Notes: generated by a model not told the origin, from the letters alone. DNA of 64,000 nt from Rhynchopus sp. YZ270_cl-10 (GCA_964035575.1 OZ037892.1:992001-1056000), one strand, 5' to 3'; counted from the stretch's first letter, positions 22,001 to 33,411 are shown. Translations and numbers: made by a program.

Positions 22001-22614
22001 TAAATGATGGAAAGTTCCTGACTGCTTCGACGCTCTTCCAAATCGGTATTATGGTGATTCTTGTTAAGATGGCGATCGATCTGTTGTGTGACCTCTACGT
22101 TGTGCTGGTAGGGAGGAGAAGGAATCTGCAGGCAAAACACTGGGCAGAGGAGGCAGCAAAGAACGACAAGGAGGTTCCATTAGAAGTGGTAGGCATTGAT
22201 CCCAGCGAGGACGGGGACCTGCTGATCACCACAAAGGGGGCAAGGTCGAGTACCGGGAGTATGAGCTCTGTTAGTCAAAGTGGGGGGGTAGGTAGGGTGC
22301 ACAACAGCTCGGAGCTTGGGATTCGGAATTCAGGGTTGACAGCGTCGTTGTTGTCTGAGTCGGATAAGAGTGTGCTTGATTTGACGACGTCGCTCGGTGG
22401 GCGTTCCCTCAACGCACGCAGAAGCCAGCCGTTCACGTCCCCGTCGTCGCGTCTGTCAAACAGCATTTCCCTCGTAGGAATTGAATCCCCCCATGGCTCA
22501 CCAAAATCCGCCAGCGGCGGTCCATCCTTCCCTCCGGCCGTCAACGTCCTCAGCTCATCCCGACTGGCCACGAGAGGAAACAGCATTGCAAAGACAATCC
22601 CCGTGGTTTACTGA
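19063..22614 (+). CDS. Surface protein with long PPTPAP/PPTPSP stalk and multi-pass membrane domain, 1183 aa
   Basis: The signal peptide ([19 protein letters not shown]) is followed by a head domain starting [20 protein letters not shown], collinear with the paralogue at 8,449 including its cysteines. Residues about 167-543 are 5-residue units, mostly PPTPA or PPTPS. The beta-rich domain ([15 protein letters not shown]) and the membrane domain (residues about 740-1030, with [24 protein letters not shown] and MIKPY shared with the paralogue) are well conserved; the Ser-rich tail is not. The stalk is far longer than in the paralogue and built of a different unit, so it evolves separately from head and membrane parts. 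Ligand and activity unknown. Confidence 0.86.
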   Translation: MLPRALVTRGHFLYVFLLLSCAVMCDAKAFYWFKATEMYQKSRGNEWGDEDYAAVGNLKVVGGNSQDFGCETCTSNSNCKDTFTRASSGTQSKDGALSFEVYMKAWESDVASSSNWCTYSSGDDGLREKTCTFDMKAYAKATTHTVTCDQSGTYMTVQFEWWPDVTNAPPTPAPPTPAPTPAPPTPAPPTPAPPTPSPPTPAPPTPSPPTPSPPTPAPPTPSPPTPSPPTPAPPTPSPPTPSPPTPAPPTPSPPTPSPPTPAPPTPSPPTPSPPTPAPPTPSPPTPSPPTPAPPTPSPPTPSPPTPAPPTPAPPTPSPPTPAPPTPSPPTPSPPTPSPPTPSPPTPSPPTPAPPTPSPPTPSPPTPSPPTPAPPTPSPPTPSPPTPAPPTPSPPTPSPPTPAPLTPSPPTPAPPTPAPPTMSPPTPSPPTPVPPTVSPPTPSPPTPAPLTPSPPTPSPPTPAPLSPSPPTPAPLTPAPDTPSPPTPAPATPAPPTRSPPTPAPLTPAPPTPAPDTPAPATPAPNTFSPPTFSPLTPAPSTGPPVTFTPLQSTIAPVVPETDTPAASPTASPPSLVLACPTSVTDEDIRKRNFTVNCHATDGSKVTPVVSIKSLTDGVTNGVEYLSKRSGFASDSENSSVPGGATVVMGHPMFSGGTAETIQVTVTDKDTQLVSSCNVDVLASAEAAAAKEPSLARGAGSVAALVGAAGAASTLSLLSSMSCGSEEDLPLILHPTGLVVNGNQYFGVIVGNLAIAAGVTLLSYVLVYIIFKCAPGCLPFQQLLSAKGLTRFPSVALFFFLVLYQGTSFASLRLIAYHETAGEMLAGLASTTFCVVVPIVTARIVKSSVPSKGLYKIKEDSSGVESFMLGPGEWVAAEQKDMWHQRYLAMIKPYYGRTNWFACYSFLLAFAVGALNVPEVDSMVQCGHLKLGIGVLFAVMGVFVTLLRPYARYRDNVTYVALHIITSVALFMQAFGFYTEDLNDGKFLTASTLFQIGIMVILVKMAIDLLCDLYVVLVGRRRNLQAKHWAEEAAKNDKEVPLEVVGIDPSEDGDLLITTKGARSSTGSMSSVSQSGGVGRVHNSSELGIRNSGLTASLLSESDKSVLDLTTSLGGRSLNARRSQPFTSPSSRLSNSISLVGIESPHGSPKSASGGPSFPPAVNVLSSSRLATRGNSIAKTIPVVY
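19560..20640 (+). repeat. 15-bp coding minisatellite ([10 protein letters not shown])
   Basis: About 70 units in frame, with higher-order patterns such as alternating A and S units. The opposite strand is also open for 609 codons as a by-product of composition. Confidence 0.88.
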
Positions 22615-22843
22615 TTTGTTTAAAAAAAAAAATTCGATGATTTTATTGGGGATCATCAAAAAAAAAATGATGGGATAAAAAAAAATTCCTTCATTTTTCT
22701 GCCTCTCTAAACTCTCTCAATCTCTCTCTCTCTCTCTCTCTCTTTTCGTTCTTTCAAAAAAAAAAGAAATGGATAATTGTGTGCACAGTGAGATTGCACC
22801 AAAAATGTCACCATTCTTTTTTTAAAGTATTATTTTCTTCTTC

Positions 22844-22874
<31 letters not shown>

Positions 22875-23275
22875 TCTCTGCTTCCTTCCCCCCCTTTATA
22901 TTTTTTGGTTTGTTATCATATTTGGTTCTGCTCTTCCCTCTCTCTCCACTCGATTTCCCCTCATATATTTTTTCTCCCCAAAAAACCATGTTATACAGGT
23001 GACTGAGCGGAGGCTTAGGTTCATCGTACCACCAAAAAAAAAAAAAAGCTGTTTTCTCACAATGTTGGTTGTTTCAGGTGTTCCTGTTGGCATTTTTTTT
23101 TTTAAATGGTGTTTGCACTTCATACAAATTCTCAAAAAAAAAAAAAAAAAAATGCGGTTTTTTGGGGGGCAACTGATACTACCAACGTACTGAATAATAC
23201 GACCATATTACCATCTTTCTCTTCATGTTTTGTGTGACGTGAAGGAAGTGTGTGTGTGTGTGTTTTTTGTGTTTT
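22615..23275. other. Intergenic with modules, no gene
   Basis: Two (CT)n microsatellites (about 22,719-22,743 and 22,843-22,868), module C at 22,776-22,800, module A at 22,997-23,028 (stem CTGAGC/GCTTAG with one G-T wobble), and A runs. Confidence 0.55.
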
Positions 23276-23279
23276 AAAA

Positions 23280-23318
23280 ACATGTGTCTGTACACATGTG
23301 GCATAATCATCTTTCAAC
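23280..23318 (+). repeat. Module C
   Basis: CATGTGTCTGTACACATGTG palindrome, then ATCATCTTTCAACTTTT. Confidence 0.6.
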
Positions 23319-23355
23319 TTTTCTTCGAAGGATTTATCAAAAACAAACAAAAAAT

Positions 23356-23420
23356 AGTGGAGATTGCACAAACTGTGGCAACACAACCGAAGCAACTACA
23401 CTACTCCCAACAATTTATCA
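23356..23420 (+). repeat. Module D
   Basis: GTGGAGATTGCACAAACTGTG, ACACAACC and CAACTACACTACTCCCAAC then an A run. Confidence 0.75.
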
Positions 23421-23595
23421 AAAAAAAAACAAAAAAATGTTTTTAAGAAGACTCACGAGTTGGAATCATCTTCCGAATTGTTTTATTCTTTTTTTTGCAA
23501 CAACAGAGTTTTTCTTTTAGTGTGACGTAGTATTTCAGAGTTGTTTGTTGTTGTTTTGATGTACGAGAGAGGCTCTTTCATATTTTAAGTTTTTT

Positions 23596-23672
23596 CCGGG
23601 GGTTCGATAAACCCGCGGAGTGTCAGTGCCTGTATAGTAGGGGCGTGTGCACTATCAACTTCACTTTTTTTT
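23596..23672 (+). repeat. Module B
   Basis: CCGGGGGTTCGATAAACCCG, CGGAGTGTCAGTGCCTG, then GCACTATCAACTTCACT and T runs. Stem GGGTT/AACCC enclosed by CCG/CGG. Confidence 0.8.
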
Positions 23673-23679
23673 TCTTTTT

Positions 23680-26040
23680 TTTTGTGGTGTAAAATGCCAG
23701 TAGTACAGGTTCTGCCCTATGCAAAAAAATATCCACATTTTTATTGATAACTTATTATGCTTGAAGCTTCCACTCATCTTATCAACTTTTATTTTCTTAA
23801 ATGTGTCTGTTGTGTCAGTCTTAGTTTTACATTATTTTTTCACACAATTTTATCTAATTATTATTTTCTTGCGTTTTTTCTTTATTTGTTGTGCGATATC
23901 AAAAGGTCAACAAGGTCTGTAGAATAAAAAAACGAACCCTGTTGATACAAAAAATCATAAACAAAATTCTTACCGCAGCCATAGAGCACAGTGTTGTTTT
24001 ATTTTGCGTTTCTTAAATGAAAGTAAATAATTTCACTGAAGGGGAGGGCGGGGTAAAAGAGTGTTTTTTTGGACAGAATGGGATAACAAAAAAGAAAATC
24101 CTTTTTTTTTTTTTTTTTTTTGAGGCAACTTCTTTTGTCTTCTTTTTTTTGTGTACAGAACCCCGTCTTCGGACAGTGATGCTGTTGATACAAAAAAAGG
24201 GGGGTCTGGTACAAAAATGTTAGACTGTTGAGTTGCTATTGAGGGTTTCACGTCCTCATACTTATCAGAGTTACTATTTCTTTTTTTGTGCCTTTTTCTC
24301 GCCCATACGCCTCACTCTTTCTCCCCCATCCTCCCCTCTCTGCTCTCTTGCAGGAGAATTCCAACCAGATCTGTTCAAAAAAAAAAAAGTAATAATAACC
24401 CTCCCTTCCTCTCCCAGCGCCCTTCATTCACAAACCCTGCACAAAAACTATCCACAAAACTGGAGTAGTGCCCTTTTTTTTGGGGGTGCAATGCCTTGTC
24501 CGACATAGATCCGGTGAAGGCGTTTGCTCTTTTTAAAAAAATTCTCTCCCTCCCCTTTGCAACTGGAAGAGGAAAGTGTGTACACCGCACTATAGACTCA
24601 TTTACCAGCGTCCACAGAAAAGGGGTGTTTTGCACATTCAACGGTAAAAAGATAGCTCATTTTCAAAAAAAAAGGGGGAAATTCTTAGAACAATAAACAG
24701 TGTGATCATCACACAGGAGAGGTCATCGATGTTCATCAGTAGTCACTGACTGGGAGAAGCTGCGTCTGTACGTTTATCAGCTTTTTTTTTTTTTTTGATG
24801 AAAAGTAAACAGATGCAATTTTTAAGGGGAAATAATTGGTATGCTTTACAATGTCGTACTCCATGGGATACATAGGATTACTGTTTGCTACAGTGCATAT
24901 GAATAAAAATTTTTTTAGCACTTCCCCCTCCGAGACCTGCCCCCATGCAATCTCCCCTCTAGAAACGAACGGAACTAAAAATTTCTTTTTTCAAAACAAA
25001 AAAAAAAAAATTGAAAAGGAAAAAACGGAATTAAATAAAACGCTACGGCTGTGGCTGCCTGTTTCGCCAACCCAAAAAGCGTCTTGTCTTTTTAACAAAA
25101 ATAACACCCTTTTTTCTCAGCTAAGCGCAGAGAGAAGCTTGGCTATTAGAAAAAAACGGTTCAGTGTTTTTTGCCACCCCTTCCCTTTCTCTCTCTTTTC
25201 AGATGACTAAAAGCACACCAAGGCTTAGGGTTCATCTTACCAAAACAAAACCTTTTTTTCTCTTTTTCTTCCTCTCTTACAAAGCCCTGTTCTTTGCATA
25301 TTTCATTCACCGTCTCTGATATTTTTCTTCTATTTTGTACGTTTTTGATCCTTTTTTTATTTTTTTATTTTTTTTATTTTTCTCCCTTTTTTTTTCTACA
25401 TTGCTATCGTGCCCCCCTATCCCAAAAAGCGATATCCCAGTTTCTTTAGAAATTCTGGCAGCCCAGCACCTTTGTGGCTATTCTCCCCTCTCCCCCTCTC
25501 CCAGTACATGCAATAACCGAAGAAATACAAAAAAGTACAGTCCACCAAAAAAAAAAAAAAAACTTGGTGTCCAAAATAAAGCAGATTTTGAATTTGGTAA
25601 TTTGGATTCTTTCTTTTTTGGACATCATATTTTGGGCTCTATTTTTTAATAAATTTGTGTTGTTACAATAACCTCACCTCCCTTATACCCAGCACGTCTA
25701 TTTCGGGTGTGCGTGCGCGCACTTTACCGACCTGCACATCTTTTTTTCTCTAATCCCTTTGGGGTGCCTAAGGGGATAACACCTCACAAACTTCATTGAA
25801 CAGGAAACCAACAAAAGACGTCAAATATTCTAGGGTTTTTTTTGTGAATGTTTTGTGGTGTAACTATACTCATCTCCCCTAGGAGGTTTCAGCAGGGGAG
25901 GGGAGGAAAACATAACCATTTGCGCAACTGTACACAGCACAACTGAGGGAGGGGCCTCAAAAATGTGTCGAAAATTAGAAAACACAAAAAACGGCGTGAA
26001 AATATACCTGAAATCTCTGTGTATATTTGTACTCCCTCTC
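23680..26040. other. Intergenic, no supported gene
   Basis: A/T-run-rich spacer. Module A at 25,200-25,240 (AAGCACACCAAGGCTTAGGG). Short frames at 24,496-24,696 (starting MSDIDPVKAFALFKK) and elsewhere are not backed by any motif. Confidence 0.45.
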
Positions 26041-26048
26041 TCCAAAAA

Positions 26049-26290
26049 AAAACAAGTAATTGCTATCGGAAAAAAAACGGGGTGTGATGTGGAACTCCAT
26101 CCTGTAGAAATAATCTACAATAAGCCCAGCATTCTGCTCTTCTGCAGGTATGCTAACGCTCTTCGTACACTGCCAGACCCACTCGGACTCCAGCATCTGA
26201 AACGTTCAAGAAGGGGGGCTGTCCTCTTCGTCCAGCACCATCTGCTCGATAGCGTTGTTGGACGCCCGCTCGGCAGGCTCGGCGTGGTCC
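26049..26290. repeat. Right arm of the inverted duplication (partner of 1-240)
   Basis: Reverse complement of 1-240 with only scattered differences. It carries the same gene tail and about 155 bp of 3' flank. The copies diverge at an A/T run on the low-coordinate side. Confidence 0.85.
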
Positions 26291-26445
26291 AGCTCGTTTT
26301 TGTCCACAGGCTCCCCACATTGTAGTCGTCGTTGGAGCAGTGCGGAAGGAACACAGAATGCACAGACTACAACACATCGATCACACCAGCAAATCGCCAG
26401 GATGCTACGGTGGTTTCGAAAATCGCGCGGAGTTTTCCACAGCAC
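26206..26445 (-). CDS. 3' end of an unidentified gene, inverted copy of the gene at 2-85
   Basis: The minus-strand frame ends ...EQMVLDEEDSPPS-stop, the same tail as at 2-85. Upstream, residues CGEPVDKNELDHAEPAERA are acidic and protein-like. Further 5' the frame stays open to about 26,445 but its composition becomes less convincing, so an exon boundary near 26,335-26,350 is possible. Function unknown. Confidence 0.4.
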   Translation of the reverse strand: MLWKTPRDFRNHRSILAICWCDRCVVVCAFCVPSALLQRRLQCGEPVDKNELDHAEPAERASNNAIEQMVLDEEDSPPS

Positions 26446-26582
26446 ACCCGCTTTTTTCTTAGCAATTACTTGTCCTTGTTGTTATTGTTGTTTTCAACCA
26501 CCTTCCTTCAACCCTTGTAGGATCAGTTGTTATTTTTTTCGCGAAAACATGAAATTACACATTTCAAGAGAACAAATTAAAA

Positions 26583-27104
26583 AGGGTCCTTATTTGCATT
26601 TTTGGGATCCGCCCGTGCAGTGGTGGGGTCAATCTCGAAAATTGGACAATTTTTTGAGCACTTAAATTTTGAGAAATATGAGCCCGGTTCCTTATACGTG
26701 GGGCCCATTTTCGGCTAAAATTTTCCTCAAAATCTGGTTTTGTAAAATTGACCCTTTACTCCCCCCCCACATCGATTTCAATACTATACCTTACTTCACC
26801 TACGGTTGCCCTTACAGGGGGGTGAAGGAAGGTAAGTTGAAAAAGGGTCCTTATTTGCATTTTTGGGATCCGCCCGTGCAGTGGTGGGGTCAATCTCGAA
26901 AATTGGACAATTTTTTGAGCACTTAAATTTTGAGAAATATGAGCCCGGTTCCTTATACGTGGGGCCCATTTTCGGCTAAAATTTTCCTCAAAATCTGGTT
27001 TTGTAAAATTGACCCTTTACTCCCCCCCCACATCGATTTCAATACTATACCTTACTTCACCTACGGTTGCCCTTACAGGGGGGTGAAGGAAGGTAAGTTG
27101 AAAA
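26583..27104. repeat. Perfect-looking tandem duplication of a 261-bp unit
   Basis: Unit 1 starts at 26,583 and unit 2 at 26,844; I saw no difference between them. Each unit holds the GTGGTGGGGTCAATCTCGAA module and ACGTGGGGCCCATTTTCGGC, as found in the hAT-like element at 11.9 kb. Near-identity suggests a very recent event or an assembly artefact. Confidence 0.85.
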
Positions 27105-27780
27105 CCCTGTGTGTAGTGTAACAATAGCCATTTGTCTCCCCTTTTGTCACATTGATGGAAAAAAGGGTACTTTTTTTTAAAAAAATCTATTCTTTTTCTT
27201 CTTCTTCTTCTTCTTGAGACTCAACTGTCTTCAAAGAGTGTTTTTTTTTTTTTAGTGTGACTGATTTTGCTTGAAATTTAGTAGAGTTTGGAGGTGTTTG
27301 GAGATATTTAAACTCCACCAAAATTTCAGGTAAAATCAGGTGGAGTGGCTGCTAATCCACAAAAAGGTGAGATAATATTCCTCGATTACTAACTGGCTTT
27401 TTTTTCTTTCTTTTCCTTGTTTTTGTCACTCCGGGAAAAAGATAACCCATCAAGGGTTTACGTGCGTTTTCATAAAATAGTTATTATTTTTTTTTTTTTT
27501 TTTTGATTTGTCAGCTATACGCCATCGTATGCGATATCCCCTAGTGTTTGTTGCTTTTTTTTTTCTTTTTTTTTGGTTTTTGTGCTCAAACAAAATTTCA
27601 TAGAAGAAAAAAAAAATTCCCCTTCAAAACACCCACCGCTCTCTCCTCAAAACACGTCTGAGTGGAAGATATATCAACACCGGACCCTGGGAGGTGGAGA
27701 GCTCTTATTTTTCACCAGAGCAAAACTGTTGAGGTTGTTTCTTGGTGGAACCCAAAGCAGAAAAAAATAAAGAAAAAAAA
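27105..27780. other. Intergenic, no gene
   Basis: T runs, a (CTT)n tract at about 27,199-27,214, and a foldback around GGTGGAGT/ACTCCACC at about 27,285-27,350. Confidence 0.45.
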
Positions 27781-27850
27781 AGTGGAGATTTGCCACAAAC
27801 TGTGGCCAGCACAACCCGAGGCAACTACACTACTCCAACACTTTATCAAA
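27781..27850 (+). repeat. Module D
   Basis: GTGGAGATTTGCCACAAACTG, CAACCCGAGGCAACTACAC, ending CTTTATCAAAAA. Confidence 0.75.
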
Positions 27851-28399
27851 AAGGTGCGGGTAAGAGGCAGTAGCTGTACAACTGTCCGAAGTTATTTTTC
27901 TTCTTTTTTCCCCCCAGTGAGACACTGTCCGAATGGACAGCTACACTCTAATCGACCAGATTATCAATAAGGTTTTTTTTTTGTTTGTTTTTTTTGATAG
28001 AGTTTTAACAAAGAAAAACAGTTACAGTGCGAGTATTTTAGCAACTGGTAACTTTACCACCTTCAGTTTTAAAAATCGGATGGGGGTGAAATACTAGAGG
28101 TGTTTACGTTCTCTGTAGCATAGGGTCCGTACCTACCGGCGTCTCGGTGAGTATTTTGTTTTCACCTTTGTCAGATGGAGTGCTCTGTTCCGTAGTTTAT
28201 TTCCATCTGCTGAGACTTTGTGTGTGATTCTTTTTTAGTTTTTAGCATTTTGTGCTTCGCACAAAAAAAAGTGAAGGGGGGTTTTATTTTGTTCCCCCTT
28301 CCCAGCTCTTTTCCCACGCAATTTTTTTTTCCACTCCCACAACGCCTTGCAAACAAGACAGCTTCCCGCACGAAAATACGACAGAGCATCAGATGTTGG

Positions 28400-28517
28400 T
28401 GTGATTCAGGAGGTACGGACAACCCACGGGGGAACCACGGAGAACTGCTTCGGGCTATATTAAGATTTGCGGAGCACCTTTCGGGGGAACCACGGAGAAT
28501 CCGTTTGGTGATCACAC
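28400..28517. mobile_element. 118-bp MITE, copy 1 of a pair, with 9-bp duplication
   Basis: Ends GTGTGATT and ATCACAC; interior includes GGGGGAACCACGGAGAA twice. Flanks CAGATGTTG and CAGATGTGT agree at 7 of 9 positions. The second copy is at 33,289. Confidence 0.75.
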
Positions 28518-28555
28518 CAGATGTGTGTATTTATTATTATTTTTTTTTGCCAATT

Positions 28556-28657
28556 TTGAGGTGATCCAGCGCACACTTTTCCACACCGTGAAACCATGTG
28601 AAAATGTATGAAACCAAGTGAAAATGTGTGAAAAAGCGTGAGACAGGATCACCTCAA
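28556..28657. mobile_element. 102-bp MITE-like foldback
   Basis: TTGAGGTGATCC at the left and GGATCACCTCAA at the right are inverted repeats. The interior is a short array of GTGAAAATGTATGAAACCAA-type units. A target duplication is not clear. Confidence 0.6.
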
Positions 28658-28667
28658 TTTTTTTATG

Positions 28668-28845
28668 TCACCTCATGAAATGAAGGAGGAAATAGAAACA
28701 AAGCATTTTGAACACACTCGCGGTTCTAGGGACGAACCGCGCTGCAGAGCCACGCCTCACCAAACAGGTCGAGGTGTGTGCGTTTCACCACAACCTCTCC
28801 CATGGGTTTTATCGTGTGATGAGTGTTAAGTTTCTATTTTTCGAG
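28668..28845. repeat. Dispersed repeat, partner of 63,333-63,500
   Basis: TCACCTCATGAAATGAAGGA through CCTCTCCCATGGGTTTTATC to GTGATGAGTGTTA matches 63,333-63,500 closely. This copy has about 9 extra bases (ACCAAACAG). Nature unknown. Confidence 0.8.
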
Positions 28846-28849
28846 TTGC

Positions 28850-30229
28850 TTGATTGTTTGTTTTCACGATAAGATGGTCGAGATGTGTATGCGCATAGCC
28901 ATATTCATCTTTCAACCTAATTTTTGTTTTTTGCTTTTTTTTAATCAGTAGGTCTTTCTCCTGCCCCGCTTTCTGAGGCGAGATCGGAAAAAACCTTTTT
29001 GTTTCCCCCTCTTTTTTTTGTTTTTTTTTTTTCCACGCTTTCTGTTTCCACATCGATTAGAAAGTAAGACCGAAATAGTTGTTTTTTTTTTTTTTACGCA
29101 TTACACACCCGATTTTTCCTGAAAATTTGGTGCAGTTTGAAATTTGGTGGTGTTACCCAACCCACCCAAACCCCCCAAAGTGTGCATCCCAAGAGTAGAG
29201 TTTTCCTTGATTCGACTTCACACAGGGAATTTTTTACTAGGTCAGGACATGACGTTCTCTGAATTGAGTGAGGCGCGCGCCCCTTTTTTAGGTGACAAAA
29301 TGGCGAGCTTTTTTTTTTGTATTCAACTGAGGTGAGTACTTCGGTTTATACAAAAAAATCAATTAGCAGCAAAATCAAATAGTGGGCCTGGTGGCACCTG
29401 CACTTATCCCCCCCACCATCCCCCCATCCCAACCCACACTTTTGCATGAGCTCCCCATTCCCCCATCCCATGATGTATGTGAGAACTCGCTTCGTTTGGG
29501 GCTATCAAGCTTCATGGCGACTACATGCACACTTATTGCACTTATTGCACACTGATTGACGAATAGCCAATGTTCAAAACATTAACCTAATCAGACTACA
29601 TGCACACACAATCTACCTGTTAGAACTATAGGGGGATGATGTTTTCCCCCTTTTTCTGCTTGATATGCATTTCTTAGCTCTCCACTAGAGGGAGAGGGGG
29701 TAACGAAAAGATGAAGGTGGTTCGGGTGGACCCACTCATCACTCTATAAGTGGCCACCTCTCACCCCCCAAAAAAAAACCCCCCCCCCAGATGTCTCCCC
29801 TCCCAGTTGGGTGTGCACAGATTTTTTTTTTTGCCGTGTGATAAAGAGTGTGCACAGGGGATCTGGTGTTTTTTTTTATGGAACGGGGAATATTGTGTGT
29901 GTTTTTTTTTTTTAGAGGAAAAGAAGGCTTTTTTTTTACAAGATGCAGACGAACAAATGACACGAAAAACAAAAGGGGGGTAAGCAATGCCAACCCTCTA
30001 TTCCAAAGGAATAGAGGTGCATTTTTCAGGTCAGAAATACAGCACGAAAAAAAGAGGGTCCCACAAAGGAGACCTGATTACCCCCCCTCCAAAAAAAAAG
30101 TTACCCTTTTTGGTGCTTTCGGAAGTCGGTCAACGACCTGTCAGCGACGTGTCAATATCAGGGGGTGTGTGTATAGAGTCGCTGTGTCAGTGACCTGTCA
30201 ATATCGACCCCTCCCGGAGCACCATTTTC

Positions 30230-30284
<55 letters not shown>

Positions 30285-31020
30285 GTTATTCCCCCGCCCT
30301 TCATCTCTCTCTCTCTCTCTTCCTCTCTCTCCCTCTCATTCTCTCTCAACAATCTTTTAAAAAAAAAACCACACTCGGAAGCTTGTCAGGGCTCATCTTT
30401 TTGCTCAGAAGGGGGGGGTAAAAAAAAATACCATACCATTTGGATCAGGTGCGAGTTTTCCCCCGCCCAAACAAGAGATAGTGCTACGCCAGAGGCTGTT
30501 CCGAAAAAAGCGATTTTTTTCCCCCATCCCCCTACCCCTCAAAACCACTTTATACATCCAACCTTTTCTTTTTCTGTGCCGTATTATTTTTTTTTGGTGA
30601 TCAATTTGGTGACGCGAGATGCTTAGGTTCATCTTATAAACTTCCCCTTTTAAAAAAAAAAAACGAAAATTCCTCCCCTGCCTTTCAGGTAGGGGTGGAA
30701 AAAATAATACACAGAATTTACAAATATAAATTAGTGGAGCTCATCCTGGTCTAAAAAAAAAGCAACCAAATTTTCAAAATTAAAATGCGCGGCAAATAAC
30801 AACGAGAGTGCGTGTTATAACATTTTTTTTTTTTTTTCAATCACTTTTTATAGTACCCCAGCCCCACTTCCCTACGGGATTTTTTGCGTTTCATTTTTTG
30901 TTTTACTTTTTTTAAACCGACATTTGGTTGTTTTCCTTACCTCTCTCTCCCCCCAACCCCATCCACGCAGGGCGCACATTCACCAGCTTCAGTAGTAAGC
31001 TGTGTGAATGACACTAAAAA
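28850..31020. other. Intergenic, no supported gene
   Basis: Module C at 28,881-28,918, the AATGTT/AACATT hairpin at about 29,557-29,608, a roughly 50-nt T run at 30,233-30,282, module A at 30,608-30,637 and a partial E module at 30,733. Remaining sequence is A/T- and C-run-rich. Confidence 0.5.
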
Positions 31021-31030
31021 AAAATGGAAA

Positions 31031-31050
31031 GTAGAGATTTGCTACAACTG
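31031..31050 (+). repeat. Module D, left part, interrupted at its palindrome centre
   Basis: GTAGAGATTTGCTACAACTG. The rest, ACTGTGGCAAATC...CACAACCCGAGGCAACCACAC, resumes at 31,970-32,046. Confidence 0.85.
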
Positions 31051-31969
31051 TCATACTTGGACCGCCCGAAATATATTTCGGGCATTTCGGGCGATTTCGG
31101 GCGAATTAGGGGCGGATTTCGGGCGATTTTGTGCGCCCGAAGTCGCCCGAAAAACGCCCGAAATCGCCCGAAATGCAGATTTCGGGCGAATTCGGGCGCT
31201 TTTTCCGTAGTGAAAACCGACTAGGTAGAGTTCTACTCATTTTCGCAAAAACTTTTTATATTTGGAAAGATTTGATGCCAAATCTGTCAAAATAAGCAAG
31301 AGTCGAAAACTTTTTGTACACCTGAGTGCACTTTGGAGGCCCGTGAGAATCACCACCAAATTACGGGTTTTCTGACTATCATTTGCTTATTCCCACCCAA
31401 AACACACTATGAACCGGGTTTTCACTATTTTTTCGTATTTCAGGGTGAATTTTCGGGTCACAGGGTGGTTATGACCCATTCTCGGGGTGTTTCGGGCCTG
31501 TAGTTGCTCAGGAGATGCCCAAAAACGTGAAAAATCGCCTTTTTACGTTTTTGGTAGTATTTTCGTGTAAATTGTTAGGGAAATCGGTTTTATACGTGGC
31601 TGCTAACAGAGCTGCACTCATATAAGTTGGGTTCTACTAGGAATTTTTGCTCAATTTTTTTTTCTTTGAACAAATTTTGTGCCAATCTTTCAAATAAAGC
31701 GTTAGATTTTTACACTGATAGCATGCTTCCCAGCACACATAAGATACTGGTTGTGCGCCCGAATTCGCCCGAATCTGCCCGAAATCGCCCGAATTCGCCC
31801 GAAATGTGCCCGAATTCGCCCGAAATGCGCCCGAATTCGCCCGAATTACGTATAAATTCCCTTTAAAACGCCCGAAATATATTTCGGGCACATTTCGGGC
31901 GCTCGGGATCCGCGCCCGAAAAATCCGCCCGAATTCGCCCGAAATATATTTCGGGCGGTCCAAGTATGA
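31051..31969. mobile_element. 919-bp TCA...TGA element inserted in a D module
   Basis: Ends TCATACTTGGACCGCCCGAA and its complement, extending about 35 bp through AATATATTTCGGGC. A 4-bp duplication ACTG (31,047-31,050 and 31,970-31,973) flanks it. Both subterminal zones (31,064-31,205 and 31,756-31,965) are packed with CGCCCGAAAT and CGCCCGAATT in both orientations, which could be transposase binding sites (inference). No open frame in the core. Confidence 0.88.
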
Positions 31970-32116
31970 ACTGTGGCAAATCTCAAAAAAAAAAAAAAAC
32001 ACAACCCGAGGCAACCACACTATCCTCCCAAACAATTTATCAAAAAGCCTTCGGGTGACATTTTGAGTACAGATCCTGCACATAGCAGGTGATTGTCGAC
32101 ACAACAAAAAAAAAAT

Positions 32117-32168
32117 AGTAGAGTTCATCCTCGGGTGGCTACACTAATACAACCAAGTTTTCAAAAAA
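32117..32168 (+). repeat. Module E
   Basis: GTAGAGTTCATCCTCGGGTG, GCTACACTAATACAACCAAG, then A run. Confidence 0.75.
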
Positions 32169-32253
32169 TAACAATCCTCTTTTTTTGAGGTGGGGTGATC
32201 CGTACCTTACTTTGTTGTAAGCAATTCTTAAAGCCCCTCCTCCCCTCACCTCT

Positions 32254-32335
32254 TGCGGTTTCCGATAAACCAAGCGGAGCGTCTGGTGCCTTACGTCACA
32301 CATAAAGGCGTTTTATGCACTTCAACTTATATTTA
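32254..32335 (+). repeat. Module B
   Basis: GGTTTCCGATAAACC stem, AAGCGGAGCGTCTGGTGCC, then AAAGGCGTTTTATGCAC and TTCAACTT. Confidence 0.7.
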
Positions 32336-32339
32336 TTTA

Positions 32340-33279
32340 GAAAAGCTTTACCCTTTCCACTGGGGGGAAAAACCCCCCCATCCTCGTTTCATCTATTCCC
32401 TTGCACATAGTCGGATGAGGTGTGTGTTGTGTGTGTGTGCTGCTCGCCGTATATCCCTAGCCCTTCATTCGCCCTAATAAAAGTTGACTCAAGAGGTCAG
32501 AACCCGGTGGGTGATCTGTCGATAAAGGTTGATGCATGCCAAAAAAAAAAAAAAAAAAAAATCTGCAGTCCCAACCCGATCTCCTTCCCTACTTGAAAAT
32601 GGGGGGCGGGGAGAAATGCATAAACTTGTGATTCATTGATCGCTTCCAGCAACACACAATTGTTCATTTTTGTACAAAAGGGAAGTACATGTTATACCCC
32701 TTTTAATTCTTGCTGCTTGAAGTAGTAAGCATTTGAAAATTTTTATTTATACCTTCCGTAGTACAAACGCTGGGGGGGGTGTGGAGAGTGGAAAGAAGGC
32801 GGGGAAGGTAGTACATCCGTTCCTGTGGATCGGGGTGTGTCTGTTGTAGCTACTACTTATGCCGTTGTGTGTGTTTTTTTTTTAAATCTTTGGGTTGGTC
32901 TCAGAAGCGCGTTTTTAGCTTTTCAAATCCTCTGTTTTTTGTCTGGTCAAAAAATAGGAAAAAAAAAAAAGAAAAGATTGCTGCAGTGATTCACTGAGTT
33001 GACAAAATAATGAACAGAACCGCCCCCATATTTTTTTTGGCCTTTTTGGGGTGCATTTGTGGACAATATATGAGTTTCACTAAAAAAGGGGATATGTGTT
33101 CTTTACGAGAGACACATTCATCTTATATTTCTTTTTTCTTTTTTTCTTCGTTCATAAGTAGTATTGTCGCATCGGTGAGTACAATCCAAAAGCCCAGTCT
33201 TTTTTTTTTCTTCTTCTTTATATACCACCAGCAACAAAAAGGGGTCATTTTTTTGTCCCAATACAATATACTTTCGATT
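32340..33279. other. Intergenic, no supported gene
   Basis: A/T-rich spacer with a C module at 33,091-33,125. Nothing recognised. Confidence 0.45.
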
Positions 33280-33288
33280 CATTGAATG

Positions 33289-33411
33289 GTGTGATTCAGG
33301 GGGTACGGACAACCCACGGAGGGGAACCACGGAGAACTGCTTCGGGCTATATTAAGATTTGCGGAGCACCTTCGGGGGGGAACCACGGAGAATCCGTTTT
33401 GGTGATCACAC
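33289..33411. mobile_element. 123-bp MITE, copy 2, with a perfect 9-bp duplication
   Basis: Ends GTGTGATT and ATCACAC, flanked by CATTGAATG on both sides (33,280-33,288 and 33,412-33,420). A 9-bp duplication is typical of Mutator-like transposons, though these TIRs are very short. Interior nearly identical to 28,400-28,517. Confidence 0.85.

Noticed and set aside
31051-31969. Reading the repeated CGCCCGAAAT blocks as a CRISPR-like array
   Set aside because: Units occur in both orientations without spacers of constant length, sit only near element ends, and the genome is eukaryotic.
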